A stretch of 64,000 nucleotides of DNA from Eisenbergiella porci (GTDB lineage: Bacteria; Bacillota; Clostridia; Lachnospirales; Lachnospiraceae), in assembly GCF_009696275.1 (NCBI RefSeq), contig NZ_VUMI01000005.1:123696-187695 (forward strand). The letters run 5' to 3'. The position numbers were made by a program, and so were the translations under genes. Below the pieces are notes generated by a model. It was given only the letters and a program-made list of their open reading frames with translations, did not search any database and was not told the origin of the DNA. The first letter of the stretch is position 1, and every line of letters starts with the position of its first letter. Positions 39,231-47,405 of this stretch are shown piece after piece.

Positions 39231-40370
39231 TTAGTGTTTCTCCTCATTCTTTTTGATTTCCGGTACGTCCGTTTTACCTTCCTTATCCGGGGCCGTGGGA
39301 GCCGGAGCGGCTTCCCGGGCCGGATTCCTGTTGTCCGGACCTCCTGTGGGAGGTGCGAAAGGCTCCTGCCTGCTTCCGGGAACGGCAAAACGGGGATCGT
39401 TTTGCTGCATGGGACCGGGACGGTACGGCGTTCCGTATTTTTTCCGGTTCTCTTCTTCCCGCTTTCTGGTAATGCGGATTATGATTCTTAAAATAATTAT
39501 AATAATCAGAATGATAATAACAAATACGAAGAGAACGGGCAAGGAAATTATGAAGCCGATTCCAAATTCTTTTAATCCATGTCCGACACGGTACATATTT
39601 TCCGAAAATCCGGTGCGGATCCGTTCCCAGGTTCCTTTTTCTTCCTGGGGAGTCAGGCGCGTCACTTCGTTTATGTACAGATACACGGTGCTGTAGTTCA
39701 CCTGATTATCCATGGAACGAAGCTGCGCCTCCATGCTTTCCAGCTGATAACGGACTTCGGTAAGACGGCTTTCCAGGGTAATTATGTCTTCAATGGTTTC
39801 CGCTTGCTCCATCAGCGAAAGCAGCCGTTCCTGCTCCTGCCTGAGCATTTTCCTGTGGCTTTCCAGATCCACATACTGGAGCGTGACGTCTTCCACCGAT
39901 TCCTGACGGGAAATCACATTGGATACCTCGTCCACACGGGTAACAAAGGAATCCAGCTGTTCGGCGGGAATGCGAAGCGTCAGGTTTGCGCTGCGGCCGC
40001 CGATGCTGTTTTCGTTATAGGACTCAAACTGTTCAATATATCCGCCCAGCGCGGCCACCTGTTCCTGGATGTCGGTTACCAGCTGTGTGTAGTCTTCTGT
40101 TTCCACGGACATATTTACGTTTTTAATGAGTTTTCTGCCGGAAGCCGCTTTTTCATCAAGCTGTGCGCCGGATTCCTCCGGCGCCGCCTCTTCGGGTTCC
40201 ATTTCCGCGGAATAATTGGAATATACGCCGCCGGCATCATAAGCAGCTGCCTGGCCGGTGGAAATGTCTTCCGTTGTGTTTGATTTGCTGCTGCTTCCGC
40301 AGGCGGCAAAAATAAGGGAAAGCAGGCAGGCTGCCGCCGCTGCGGTAATTCGTTTCATCCGTTTTTTCAT
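39231..40370 (-). CDS. DUF4349 domain lipoprotein
   Basis: 379 residues with a lipoprotein signal peptide (lipobox LIFAAC, Cys24). The DUF4349 domain covers about 85-300: NVNMSVETEDYTQLVTDIQE, RIPAEQLDSFVTRVDEVSNV and the coiled SHRKMLRQEQERLLSLMEQA. A C-terminal membrane helix follows (about 275-305, very rich in I and V). The tail is basic then proline-rich and probably cytoplasmic. It is anchored at both ends, so the coiled domain sits outside the membrane. Molecular function of the family is not established. Coupled to era by adjacent stop and start codons. Confidence 0.85.
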   Translation of the reverse strand: MKKRMKRITAAAAACLLSLIFAACGSSSKSNTTEDISTGQAAAYDAGGVYSNYSAEMEPEEAAPEESGAQLDEKAASGRKLIKNVNMSVETEDYTQLVTDIQEQVAALGGYIEQFESYNENSIGGRSANLTLRIPAEQLDSFVTRVDEVSNVISRQESVEDVTLQYVDLESHRKMLRQEQERLLSLMEQAETIEDIITLESRLTEVRYQLESMEAQLRSMDNQVNYSTVYLYINEVTRLTPQEEKGTWERIRTGFSENMYRVGHGLKEFGIGFIISLPVLFVFVIIILIIIIILRIIIRITRKREEENRKKYGTPYRPGPMQQNDPRFAVPGSRQEPFAPPTGGPDNRNPAREAAPAPTAPDKEGKTDVPEIKKNEEKH

Positions 40371-40393
40371 AAGAGTCCCTCCCGTATCGGTCT

Positions 40394-43312
40394 TTAATAC
40401 AGATTTTCCAGTGTTTCAAACATCTCCTGTTCTTCTTTGATTTTAGCATCATTTCCCACAACGCAGATACAGTCGGCTTCCATAAAAGCCCTGATATGCG
40501 CGGCCAGGGAACGGATAGCGGCGGCGTTGGCGCCAAGCAGCTCATCCCGTTCCCGCTGATAGTCTTCGAAGGTCTGATTGGTCAGGTAAGCGCTCATGGC
40601 GCGCAGCCCCTTTGCCGCAGGATTCATGGGGGTATCCATTTCGCTGATGGCTCCGATGATATACTGGGTCATGGTCCTCTCGTCTCCGTCAAAGCCTTCC
40701 ACGAATGCAGCGGCACGCTCATACACCTGTACCGTACTCTTCAGGTTCGGATCACGGTAGGATACGAAATAGCTGTCCCCGCTCTTGCCAAAAGCACACA
40801 TACAGCCATAGGCGCCGCCCTTGACGCGGACCTCCTGCCACAGATATTCGTAGCTCATCATCACCTTCAGCACGCGCAGCGCACCTGTATAGGAAAGGCC
40901 TTTGCTGATGAAATTACCGGCGCGGCATACATACTGTACCTGGGATGCGGACATAAAGCCTTCATTTTTCCTGACAGGCTCAATGAGAAAAGGTCTGTGC
41001 TCCACAGGCTCTGTGTGAAGCGACTTTTTCACCTGTCCGGCCAGGCTGATGAATTCTTCGTAGTGATCCTGTGTGCCCACATAGTCAAGCAGCAGGTTCT
41101 CCGGACGGAAAATATACTTCATCAGGGCTTCCAGCTTGTTCTGCAGATCCTCTCTGCAGCTGTCAAAATTCTTCTCCAGATGATCCACCAGGCGGTAAAA
41201 AGGCATGCCGTTGATCTGCTCCTGAATGGCCGCAGGCCTGGAAAAATAAGACATGGCTCTGCTTGCGGCAACGGAATGTCCTGCGGAGATCAGGTTGGAC
41301 TGCAGTCTTGATTTTAATTCCGCCAGGATTTCATACAGCCGTTTTCCATCGTCGAAACGGGATTTCAGCATGATTTCCTGAACCAGCTCCATTGTTTTGG
41401 GAAGATTGTCCTCCAGTGTCTTGGCCTTTATTTCAAAGGTGACTCTGCATTCGGAAAGTTTCTTCGCATTGGTGAAGAAATTGGTGACCGGAACGATACC
41501 GCCGGTCTCCATGTTGATTTCATGGAACAGCTCCCCGTAAGTGAAGTTTTCGGTATCCACATAGCCGAGCACGGATTTCAGAATGCCGATATAGGGGAAC
41601 AGATCCTCCGGCACCTGCCCCACGTCAAACAGGAAACGCAGGTAGCTGATATGGTTGGTGAAAATATCATGATACATCACTGTGGTATCACCCATGCTGC
41701 GGATATCATTAATAAGCGGCTCCGCTTCTTTGCGGATATCCTCACGCTTCAAAAGAGGAATCGTTTCCAGCGCTTCTTTGGAATCCGGCGTTTCCTGGTA
41801 TTCCAGCAGCGCGTGGGTTTCTTCTACGATTTCCCCGATCTGCGCCGGATCCATGCTTTCCTTTAAGGCAGCCAGCTTTTCCTTCAAAAGCTTCTCCCTC
41901 TCTTCTGCCAGCCCTTTTTTGGGGGACAGGGTGAGAATGCTCTTGTGTGTATTGTGGATCATGCATTTATCAATCAATTCTTCAAAATAATCGGTTTCGG
42001 CCTTTTCACGCAGCGCTTTGTAGGTTTCACCCGCTTCGATATGGATGAAGGGCAAGGCATCATCGTAAAGCCAGCTGTCAAGCACCTGAAGCCCATACAT
42101 CAGTCCCGCAGGATACGAACCGAAGTCCGCCTCCCTGTAACGGAATTCGTAATAATTCAGGCCGGCGCGCAGCGCTTTTTTATCAATTCCTTCTTTTGCA
42201 AGGCGGGAAAGCTCTTTTTCGATGCATTCCACAAATTCCTCCCTGCGGTCCAGGTTGGCATTTTTTGCCACGATGGTAAAATACGACTGGCGGATGCCGC
42301 TTTCGTAGTAGCTGTAAATATCCTTGCCGATCCCTTTATCCAGAAGCGCCTGCTTCAGGGGCGCGCCGGGAGCGCTGCAGAGGGCATAGTCAAGAATCTG
42401 GAAGGCGATATACTGTTCTCTGTCCAGGCTGTCTCCCACTACCATGTTATAGGTCAGGTAGGTGTTGTCCTCCTCGGGTTCATTTTCCGTAATGGGATAA
42501 AACTTTCCGGCCTCCACGCATTTGTCAAAGGGCTTCTGGAAGGCCACCTCGGAATCTACGGAAAAACGGTCAAAATGAGACAGATAGGCCTGATCCAAAT
42601 ACTCCAGCTTCTCGACCATGTCCATATTTCCATAAAGGTAAATATAGCTGTTGGCCGGATGGTAATACCTTCTGTGGAAATCCAGGAACTGCTCATAGGT
42701 CAGGTCGGGGATCGCTTCCGGATCACCGCCGGATTCGTTGGAATAGGTGGTGTCCGGGAAAAGTGTGTTGGTGATTTCACGTTCCAGCACGTCGTCGGGG
42801 GAAGAAAATGCCCCCTTCATTTCATTATATACAACACCGTTTATGGTCAGCTCATCTTCAGGACTTTCCATTTCATAGTGCCAGCCTTCCTGTTCGAAGA
42901 TTTTGCGTTCCGTATAGATATTGGGATAGAAAACCGCGTCCAGGTATACGTGCATCAGGTTCTGGAAATCCTTGTCATTGCAGCTGGCGATGGGATACAC
43001 GGTTTTATCGGGATAGGTCATGGCGTTCAGGAAGGTATTCAGGCTTCCCTTAGCCAGCTCGATAAAGGGGTCTTTTACCGGGAAATCCCTGCTTCCTTCC
43101 AGTACGGAATGCTCCAGGATGTGGGCAACGCCGGTACTGTCCTCGGGCGGGGTACGGAAGCCGATATAAAATACTTTATTTTCATCATCATTGGAAAGCA
43201 GTGCAAGACGGGCTCCGCTTTTTTTGTGCTCCAGCAGGTAGCTCATGGAGTTCAGGTCTTCGATTTTTTTCTTTTCTACGAGTCTGTAGCTTGTCAGTTC
43301 TTCAATTTTCAT
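40394..43312 (-). CDS. M16C zinc metallopeptidase (presequence-protease-like)
   Basis: 972 residues, the size of presequence-protease-type M16C enzymes, which form a closed chamber and degrade peptides. The inverted zinc motif HILEH (HxxEH) is at 64-68, with a further glutamate ligand expected in YNEMKGAFSSPDD. Two M16 halves are separated by a linker; the second half is inactive as usual (YLWQEVRVKGGAYGCMCAFG is the conserved substrate-positioning segment). No signal peptide, so cytoplasmic. It starts 127 bp from the giant palindrome at 43439-43694. Confidence 0.92.
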   Translation of the reverse strand: MKIEELTSYRLVEKKKIEDLNSMSYLLEHKKSGARLALLSNDDENKVFYIGFRTPPEDSTGVAHILEHSVLEGSRDFPVKDPFIELAKGSLNTFLNAMTYPDKTVYPIASCNDKDFQNLMHVYLDAVFYPNIYTERKIFEQEGWHYEMESPEDELTINGVVYNEMKGAFSSPDDVLEREITNTLFPDTTYSNESGGDPEAIPDLTYEQFLDFHRRYYHPANSYIYLYGNMDMVEKLEYLDQAYLSHFDRFSVDSEVAFQKPFDKCVEAGKFYPITENEPEEDNTYLTYNMVVGDSLDREQYIAFQILDYALCSAPGAPLKQALLDKGIGKDIYSYYESGIRQSYFTIVAKNANLDRREEFVECIEKELSRLAKEGIDKKALRAGLNYYEFRYREADFGSYPAGLMYGLQVLDSWLYDDALPFIHIEAGETYKALREKAETDYFEELIDKCMIHNTHKSILTLSPKKGLAEEREKLLKEKLAALKESMDPAQIGEIVEETHALLEYQETPDSKEALETIPLLKREDIRKEAEPLINDIRSMGDTTVMYHDIFTNHISYLRFLFDVGQVPEDLFPYIGILKSVLGYVDTENFTYGELFHEINMETGGIVPVTNFFTNAKKLSECRVTFEIKAKTLEDNLPKTMELVQEIMLKSRFDDGKRLYEILAELKSRLQSNLISAGHSVAASRAMSYFSRPAAIQEQINGMPFYRLVDHLEKNFDSCREDLQNKLEALMKYIFRPENLLLDYVGTQDHYEEFISLAGQVKKSLHTEPVEHRPFLIEPVRKNEGFMSASQVQYVCRAGNFISKGLSYTGALRVLKVMMSYEYLWQEVRVKGGAYGCMCAFGKSGDSYFVSYRDPNLKSTVQVYERAAAFVEGFDGDERTMTQYIIGAISEMDTPMNPAAKGLRAMSAYLTNQTFEDYQRERDELLGANAAAIRSLAAHIRAFMEADCICVVGNDAKIKEEQEMFETLENLY

Positions 43313-43438
43313 GCAATTATGTCTCCTACTCTTTTACCCATTCCGGATGCGGCGGTTGGCAGAATCCGGTAATATTCTTCAGTATATCACTTTTCGCAAG
43401 TTTTATAAAGGTAATTTCCTGGGGGTGAGCCGGGGTGG

Positions 43439-43694
43439 GCCGCCGATAATGAGAGAGTTCTGTGGGGCGCGGGGCGCAATGGAAAAGGGCGGGGCCGGGG
43501 AGAGAGGGTTTTCAGGTTCCTTTTCAGCCCATGAAGATGAGACTTAAAAATTATGGAAGGCACACCTGACATAATTTTTCGCTCAAGGCTCATCGCAATG
43601 CCTGGGCTGACTGGAACCTGAAAACCCTCTCTCCCCGGCCCCGCCCTTTTCCATTGCGCCCCGCGCCCCACAGAACTCTCTCATTATCGGCGGC
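43439..43694. repeat. Giant palindrome with perfect 82-bp arms
   Basis: Left arm 43439-43520 and right arm 43613-43694 are identical inverted copies over all 82 bp and are GC-rich. The 92-bp centre is also symmetric in parts: CAGCCCA/TGGGCTG, GATGAG/CTCATC, AAAAATTATG/CATAATTTTT and AGG/CCT. The whole can fold as one imperfect hairpin of about 128 bp. It lies between the bioY stop and the M16 peptidase start. Open frames read inside it on either strand are mirror images and not genes. Confidence 0.95.
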
Positions 43695-43841
43695 AGGCAG
43701 GTTGTGTAGTGAGGAAGGGATGGAAGGGGGCTTTGGAGCTGTAGAAATGTCCGCTGAGGGAAAAATGGGGAAGGAAAAGCCGGAAGTGTGGGCTTCCGGC
43801 AAGAATTGGGATGAGTTTTTTTTGGGGATTGGTGCAAAAGA

Positions 43842-44411
43842 TTACAGAGGGGCTTTTTTGGGGGCCTGGGGAGGGAGGATGGCGGCTCGGAGGAGTTGTT
43901 TCCTTATCTGGAGTCCGAGGGCGTAGGCGAGGATAAGGGACAGGATGTCTTTGGGCAGGTAGGGGACGGATACCAGGAGGGCTGACTCGGGGAAGTTCAT
44001 TCCTGTGAGGAGGCTGAACTGGAGGGTGCCCAGGAGGTGGCAGGCGATGAGGCCGATAAGGCCGGCTGCTACTCCGAGGGGTTTATTTTTCAGTGTGGCT
44101 CCGGCTCCGCAGAGGAGGGCGAGGAAGAGAAAGCCCCAGATGAAGCCGCCTGTTTTTCCGGCAATGATGGCGAGGCCTCCGGTGAAATTTGAGAATACGG
44201 GGACTCCTACTGCTCCCAGAAGTATATATATGCCGGTTGCGGCTGTTCCGAGTCTGGCTCCAAGGACCGCGCCTGTTAACGCTATGGCAAAGGTCTGGAG
44301 TGTGATGGGGACGCCTGAGGGCATGGGAATGGCTATCTGGGCAAGCACCGCTATGACGGCGGCAAACATGCCTGTGATGACTATGGTTTTTGTTGTTAAT
44401 TTTCTTTCCAT
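43842..44411 (-). CDS. bioY: Biotin transporter BioY
   Basis: S component of the biotin ECF transporter. 189 residues, six membrane segments. Family segments: TGMFAAVIAVLAQIAIPMPS, GVPITLQTFAIALTGAVLGA and GGFIWGFLFLALLCG; the C-terminus is basic. Monocistronic, with a BirA-like operator-promoter at 44512-44544, which fits biotin-dependent repression. No biotin synthesis genes are in the window, and the energising EcfAAT module must lie elsewhere. Confidence 0.96.
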   Translation of the reverse strand: MERKLTTKTIVITGMFAAVIAVLAQIAIPMPSGVPITLQTFAIALTGAVLGARLGTAATGIYILLGAVGVPVFSNFTGGLAIIAGKTGGFIWGFLFLALLCGAGATLKNKPLGVAAGLIGLIACHLLGTLQFSLLTGMNFPESALLVSVPYLPKDILSLILAYALGLQIRKQLLRAAILPPQAPKKAPL

Positions 44412-44511
44412 TTTTTTGTTCTCCCTGTCTGGGAATTTCTCCCTTGTTTTCCGGGAAAGCAGAAATAGACTTTCTTCCGGTTATGGTGAAAGTCTATCAT
44501 TATTTTTTGTG

Positions 44512-44544
44512 ATTGTCAACCAGATATTTTATATGGTTGACAAT
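44512..44544 (-). promoter_or_regulatory. BirA-type operator overlapping the bioY -35
   Basis: ATTGTCAACC (44512-44521) and GGTTGACAAT (44535-44544) are a perfect 10-bp inverted repeat with a 13-bp spacer, close to the Firmicutes BirA operator TTGTTAACC-N14-16-GGTTAACAA. On the minus strand the distal half supplies TTGACA, with TAGACT 17 bp further on. Biotin-loaded BirA would block this promoter. Confidence 0.8.
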
Positions 44545-44615
44545 TGTTTTTATTCCCGCGAGCAACGAGCCAAGTAGCCATGCTTGCATGGATATTTGGC
44601 GACTGCCGCGAGGGT

Positions 44616-44647
44616 CAAATACCCCGTTGCTTGCAGCGGGGTATTTG
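44616..44647. repeat. Strong hairpin upstream of bioY
   Basis: CAAATACCCCG and CGGGGTATTTG form a perfect 11-bp stem around a 10-nt loop. The flanking segment (44558-44615) has further weak symmetry and a repeated CCGCGAG. It may act as a terminator for the gene at 44665 on the minus strand, though no T-run follows. Confidence 0.6.
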
Positions 44648-44664
44648 ATTCAGTTAATGCACGC

Positions 44665-45078
44665 TTATACGACGATGGCGCCAAGGCCAAGCTTGCTGAT
44701 GTGCATTTCTTCCACAATGGTGGTGTCTTTTTTGTCGTGAAGTTCTTTGCTGGCTACGATTTCTTCGATGGAGTATTCCCGGTTGACATAGCCGGCTTTT
44801 TTGTGTTTGCGGCCGTCTGCGGGCTGCCATACGCTCATTTTAAAGCGGGCCTTCATTTTCTTGCAGGCCTTAAAGGAGGCGCTGTCGGGAGTCATGTAGA
44901 AAATGTGGTTTTCCGGGGTGGTATCGGGGGCTACCTCGGTGAGGAGAATGCGGACAATGACCTCCTTCAGCTTGTGAGGGACGTTGTCATCCTCAAGCAT
45001 TTCCTCGTAGGTATATCTGGCTCCGATATAAACGTTGGTTAAATCCTGTATTACGTATTTAAAATCCTGGTCTGCCAT
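44665..45078 (-). CDS. Conserved hypothetical protein
   Basis: 137 residues from MADQDFKYVIQDLTNVYIGA, with AAGGA 7 nt before the ATG at 45078. Soluble, mixed charge, with no signal peptide. Recognisable blocks: EEMLEDDNVPHKLKEVIVRI, FYMTPDSASFKACKKMKARF. The domain is not recognised. It lies immediately after the sigma-like gene on the same strand and may share its transcript. Confidence 0.75.
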   Translation of the reverse strand: MADQDFKYVIQDLTNVYIGARYTYEEMLEDDNVPHKLKEVIVRILLTEVAPDTTPENHIFYMTPDSASFKACKKMKARFKMSVWQPADGRKHKKAGYVNREYSIEEIVASKELHDKKDTTIVEEMHISKLGLGAIVV

Positions 45079-45126
45079 AGGGTATCCTTCTGTCCGGCGG
45101 GACATTTCAGTATTGTACAGTGTATG

Positions 45127-45876
45127 TTACAGCTGGGTTCCAGAGGTATCAATGTCTTCTATGCTGTCTCCGGAAAACTGGACGGCTTCTTTGATTTCAT
45201 ACAGGGTCATGCCCGTTTCGTCGGCCAGCTCCTGTATGGTAACCTTGCGCCCCAGGCTTTCCGCAAGCTCTTTGGCCTGGTCTGCCACCTGGTTCACCTT
45301 TTCCGCCATTTTATTGCCGGTTTCTTTTTCCTGGACGTTTACGGTGATATAGTTTTCCATGGTTTCCATAATCATGCTTCCCAGCATTCCCTGGGCTTCC
45401 GCGGCATTGGATGCGGTCTCCAGCATTTCCACCGCCATGGTAAGCGCCACATTGCCTTCTCCGATGAGATCCTCAAGCAATGCGCCCTGTCCGGCATAAA
45501 GCTTGGAAAGATCTACCACCTGGGGCAGATAGATTTCAATCAGTTTCTGCTTGGCATCCATATCTCCTGCCATGGCGGAAAGGGTAACCGCTTCCCTTTC
45601 GCCTTCTGTAAGCTCCTCCAGGAGCGCGAGGCTTTCCAGGTAGGAGTCCAGATAATTGATTTCCTCTTCCGACAGGTAATCCTCAAGAGGAAGGGGCTCT
45701 CCGATGCCTATTTTCTGGTTTTTCAGATAATCGTATACCATCTCCAGCTGCTTGTCATCAAAACCCAAAGGGGCAAAGGCTTCCTTTACCTGTTCTTCAC
45801 TGATGCAGTTTCCCTGCTGTCTTGCGAGCTGTTTTATTTCTTCCAGCGTTTTTGCAAACTGCTGTTCCTGATTCAT
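45127..45876 (-). CDS. Sigma-70-like protein without region 4
   Basis: 249 residues from MNQEQQFAKTLEEIKQLARQ. The middle (about 120-190) resembles sigma-70 region 2 (KLIEIYLPQVVDLSKLYAGQ, LLEDLIGEGNVALTMAVEML) and the end resembles region 3 (LGRKVTIQELADETGMTLYE, IKEAV). The -35-recognising region 4 is absent and the helix that binds -10 DNA is weak, so it may act as an anti-sigma-like or accessory factor. A longer frame to 46008 would overlap the next gene; ATG 45876 is preferred. Function is unproven. Confidence 0.7.
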   Translation of the reverse strand: MNQEQQFAKTLEEIKQLARQQGNCISEEQVKEAFAPLGFDDKQLEMVYDYLKNQKIGIGEPLPLEDYLSEEEINYLDSYLESLALLEELTEGEREAVTLSAMAGDMDAKQKLIEIYLPQVVDLSKLYAGQGALLEDLIGEGNVALTMAVEMLETASNAAEAQGMLGSMIMETMENYITVNVQEKETGNKMAEKVNQVADQAKELAESLGRKVTIQELADETGMTLYEIKEAVQFSGDSIEDIDTSGTQL

Positions 45877-45991
45877 AATAGTCTCTCCTGCTTTGTTTTT
45901 TTGTTTCGGACAGGCCTGCACTGCTGCCCTTACCCTGTGCGGCAAGCACCCGGCCCCACCGGGCAATGCAGCTGCAGGCAGTTCCCCTGTC

Positions 45992-46849
45992 CTATCTTCC
46001 GGCCTCATGGGGAGGTCTTACGTGTTCGTGGGTATACAGATGGTACTGGCAATATTCATAATTACCGAAGCATTTGGAGCAGAAACGGAATTCCAGCGTG
46101 GGATCATCCTTTTCCGTCCGGCCGCAGATGGCGCATTTATGCTTGGTAATTCCTGCCGCCGACTGGGTTTGTTTTTTAAATTCATGTCTCCGTTTCATCT
46201 GTTTTGGGGACATATGGATATGGTTCCTGCTTGTCAGGAAAAATACCACAAAGTTAAGCAGTGAGGAACCGATTACCACCCAGGTCACCAGGCCGCCTGT
46301 CAGGCACTCAAATACAAGCATGGCTCCGTAAACAATGCCCAGCCATTTTACCTTGATAGGGATAATGAACATGAGCAGGACCTGCATATCGGGAAAAGTA
46401 GCCGCATATGCAAGGAAAATGGACATATTGATGTAATAGGTGCTGAAGGCGCCGAAATTAATTCTTATACCGGCAATAAGGCAAAATATAAAAAGCAGAA
46501 AACTACCGATAATTGTAAAAAACATACCTAAAAACAAATATAAATTATAACGGTACGTTCCCCAGGTCCGCTCAAGCTGCGTCCCGATAGAATAATAGAA
46601 TACCAGCATTATTGCCGTAAAAAAGAAATTAGATAAGCTGGGTGGAATAAGAATCCAGGTTATGAGCCGCCACACTTGTCCATGGAAAAAAATTTCAAAA
46701 GGATCAAGTGTCAGATAATTTAAAAAAAGAGGATTTATCCTTGCAATCAGATAACCTACCGCATAACATATAATTAAATACAAAGAGATGTTCGGAATGG
46801 CATACTTCCCGAATTTTCTTTCAAATTTGCTGGAAAAATTGCTTCCCAT
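45992..46849 (-). CDS. Rhomboid-like membrane protein with C-terminal zinc ribbon
   Basis: 285 residues, starting MGSNFSSKFERKFGKYAIPN after AGGAG. Six hydrophobic segments in a rhomboid-fold pattern (LDPFEIFFHGQVWRLITWIL; MLVFYYSIGTQLERTWGTYR). The catalytic GxSG motif and the partner histidine of rhomboid proteases are not visible, so it resembles an inactive rhomboid (derlin or iRhom-like). The C-terminal tail holds cysteine/histidine pairs (HKCAICGR, FRFCSKCFGNYEYCQYH), a probable zinc-binding module in the cytoplasm. Confidence 0.72.
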   Translation of the reverse strand: MGSNFSSKFERKFGKYAIPNISLYLIICYAVGYLIARINPLFLNYLTLDPFEIFFHGQVWRLITWILIPPSLSNFFFTAIMLVFYYSIGTQLERTWGTYRYNLYLFLGMFFTIIGSFLLFIFCLIAGIRINFGAFSTYYINMSIFLAYAATFPDMQVLLMFIIPIKVKWLGIVYGAMLVFECLTGGLVTWVVIGSSLLNFVVFFLTSRNHIHMSPKQMKRRHEFKKQTQSAAGITKHKCAICGRTEKDDPTLEFRFCSKCFGNYEYCQYHLYTHEHVRPPHEAGR

Positions 46850-47184
46850 AATCAAACTCCTATCTGCGATTTACGCGATTCTTTTTAAGCTGCTTTCAAG
46901 CGTCCGCGCAGTATTCCGGCAAACCGTTAAACAGTGCGGTTTTATCCAAAAACCAACTGTCCCACAAAAACCAACCGTACTGCAAGCGAATATATTCTAT
47001 CATCTCACCCCGAAAAAGTAAACGAATGCAGCTCCAATTTCATAAATGTTATAAAAACTTTAGAATTTCACAAGCCTGCATCTGCTCCTGCCGCGGGGCC
47101 ACGCAAAAGCAGACGCCAAAGGCTGCGGCAGGGGCAAATGCCCGGTTTACGAAACCGCCAAAATTTTTTTAACAACTTCCGCAG
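46850..47184. other. Intergenic region upstream of the activase gene
   Basis: Divergent spacer between the rhomboid-like gene and the activase. It contains an imperfect GC-rich hairpin (CCTGCCGC near 47086 with GCGGCAGG near 47131). No coding frame is supported. Confidence 0.45.
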
Positions 47185-47213
47185 TTGCTTTTACGTCTTT
47201 GCTGTCGTATAAT
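47185..47213 (+). promoter_or_regulatory. Promoter for the dehydratase activase gene
   Basis: TTGCTT (47185-47190), 17 bp, TATAAT (47208-47213). The resulting leader of about 185 nt contains the whole structured repeat copy C. Confidence 0.7.
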
Positions 47214-47254
47214 GTAGAATGTTGTTTTAAAATACATTTTAATAAGTAGAGAGA

Positions 47255-47383
47255 CAACTGTTCAGCAGGTCAGTGCATTTACTGCTCTGACTGTAAGAAA
47301 ATAATTCATGAGTGTCAAAATCCATCGCTGCAGGCGGTTTATGGCAGATTTTGGCAGTAACTGTGAAGTAACTGGACAGTTAC
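47255..47383. repeat. Structured intergenic repeat, copy C
   Basis: 129 bp from CAACTGTTCA to TGGACAGTTAC. It shares with copies A and B the core CTGTAAGAAA, TCAAAATCCATCGC, GGCGGTTT and GATTTTGGCAGT. It lies wholly within the leader of the activase transcript, so it would be part of that RNA. Confidence 0.75.
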
Positions 47384-47405
47384 GAAGAAAGGGCATTTTT
47401 AACAT

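Noticed and set aside
41945..43372. Long plus-strand frame opposite the M16 peptidase
   Set aside because: Antisense shadow of a gene with a clear HxxEH motif; no ribosome site and no recognisable domain.
43387..43837. Several overlapping small frames with the same peptide on both strands
   Set aside because: They repeat because the DNA is an inverted repeat; the peptide is low-complexity and arises from the palindrome arms.
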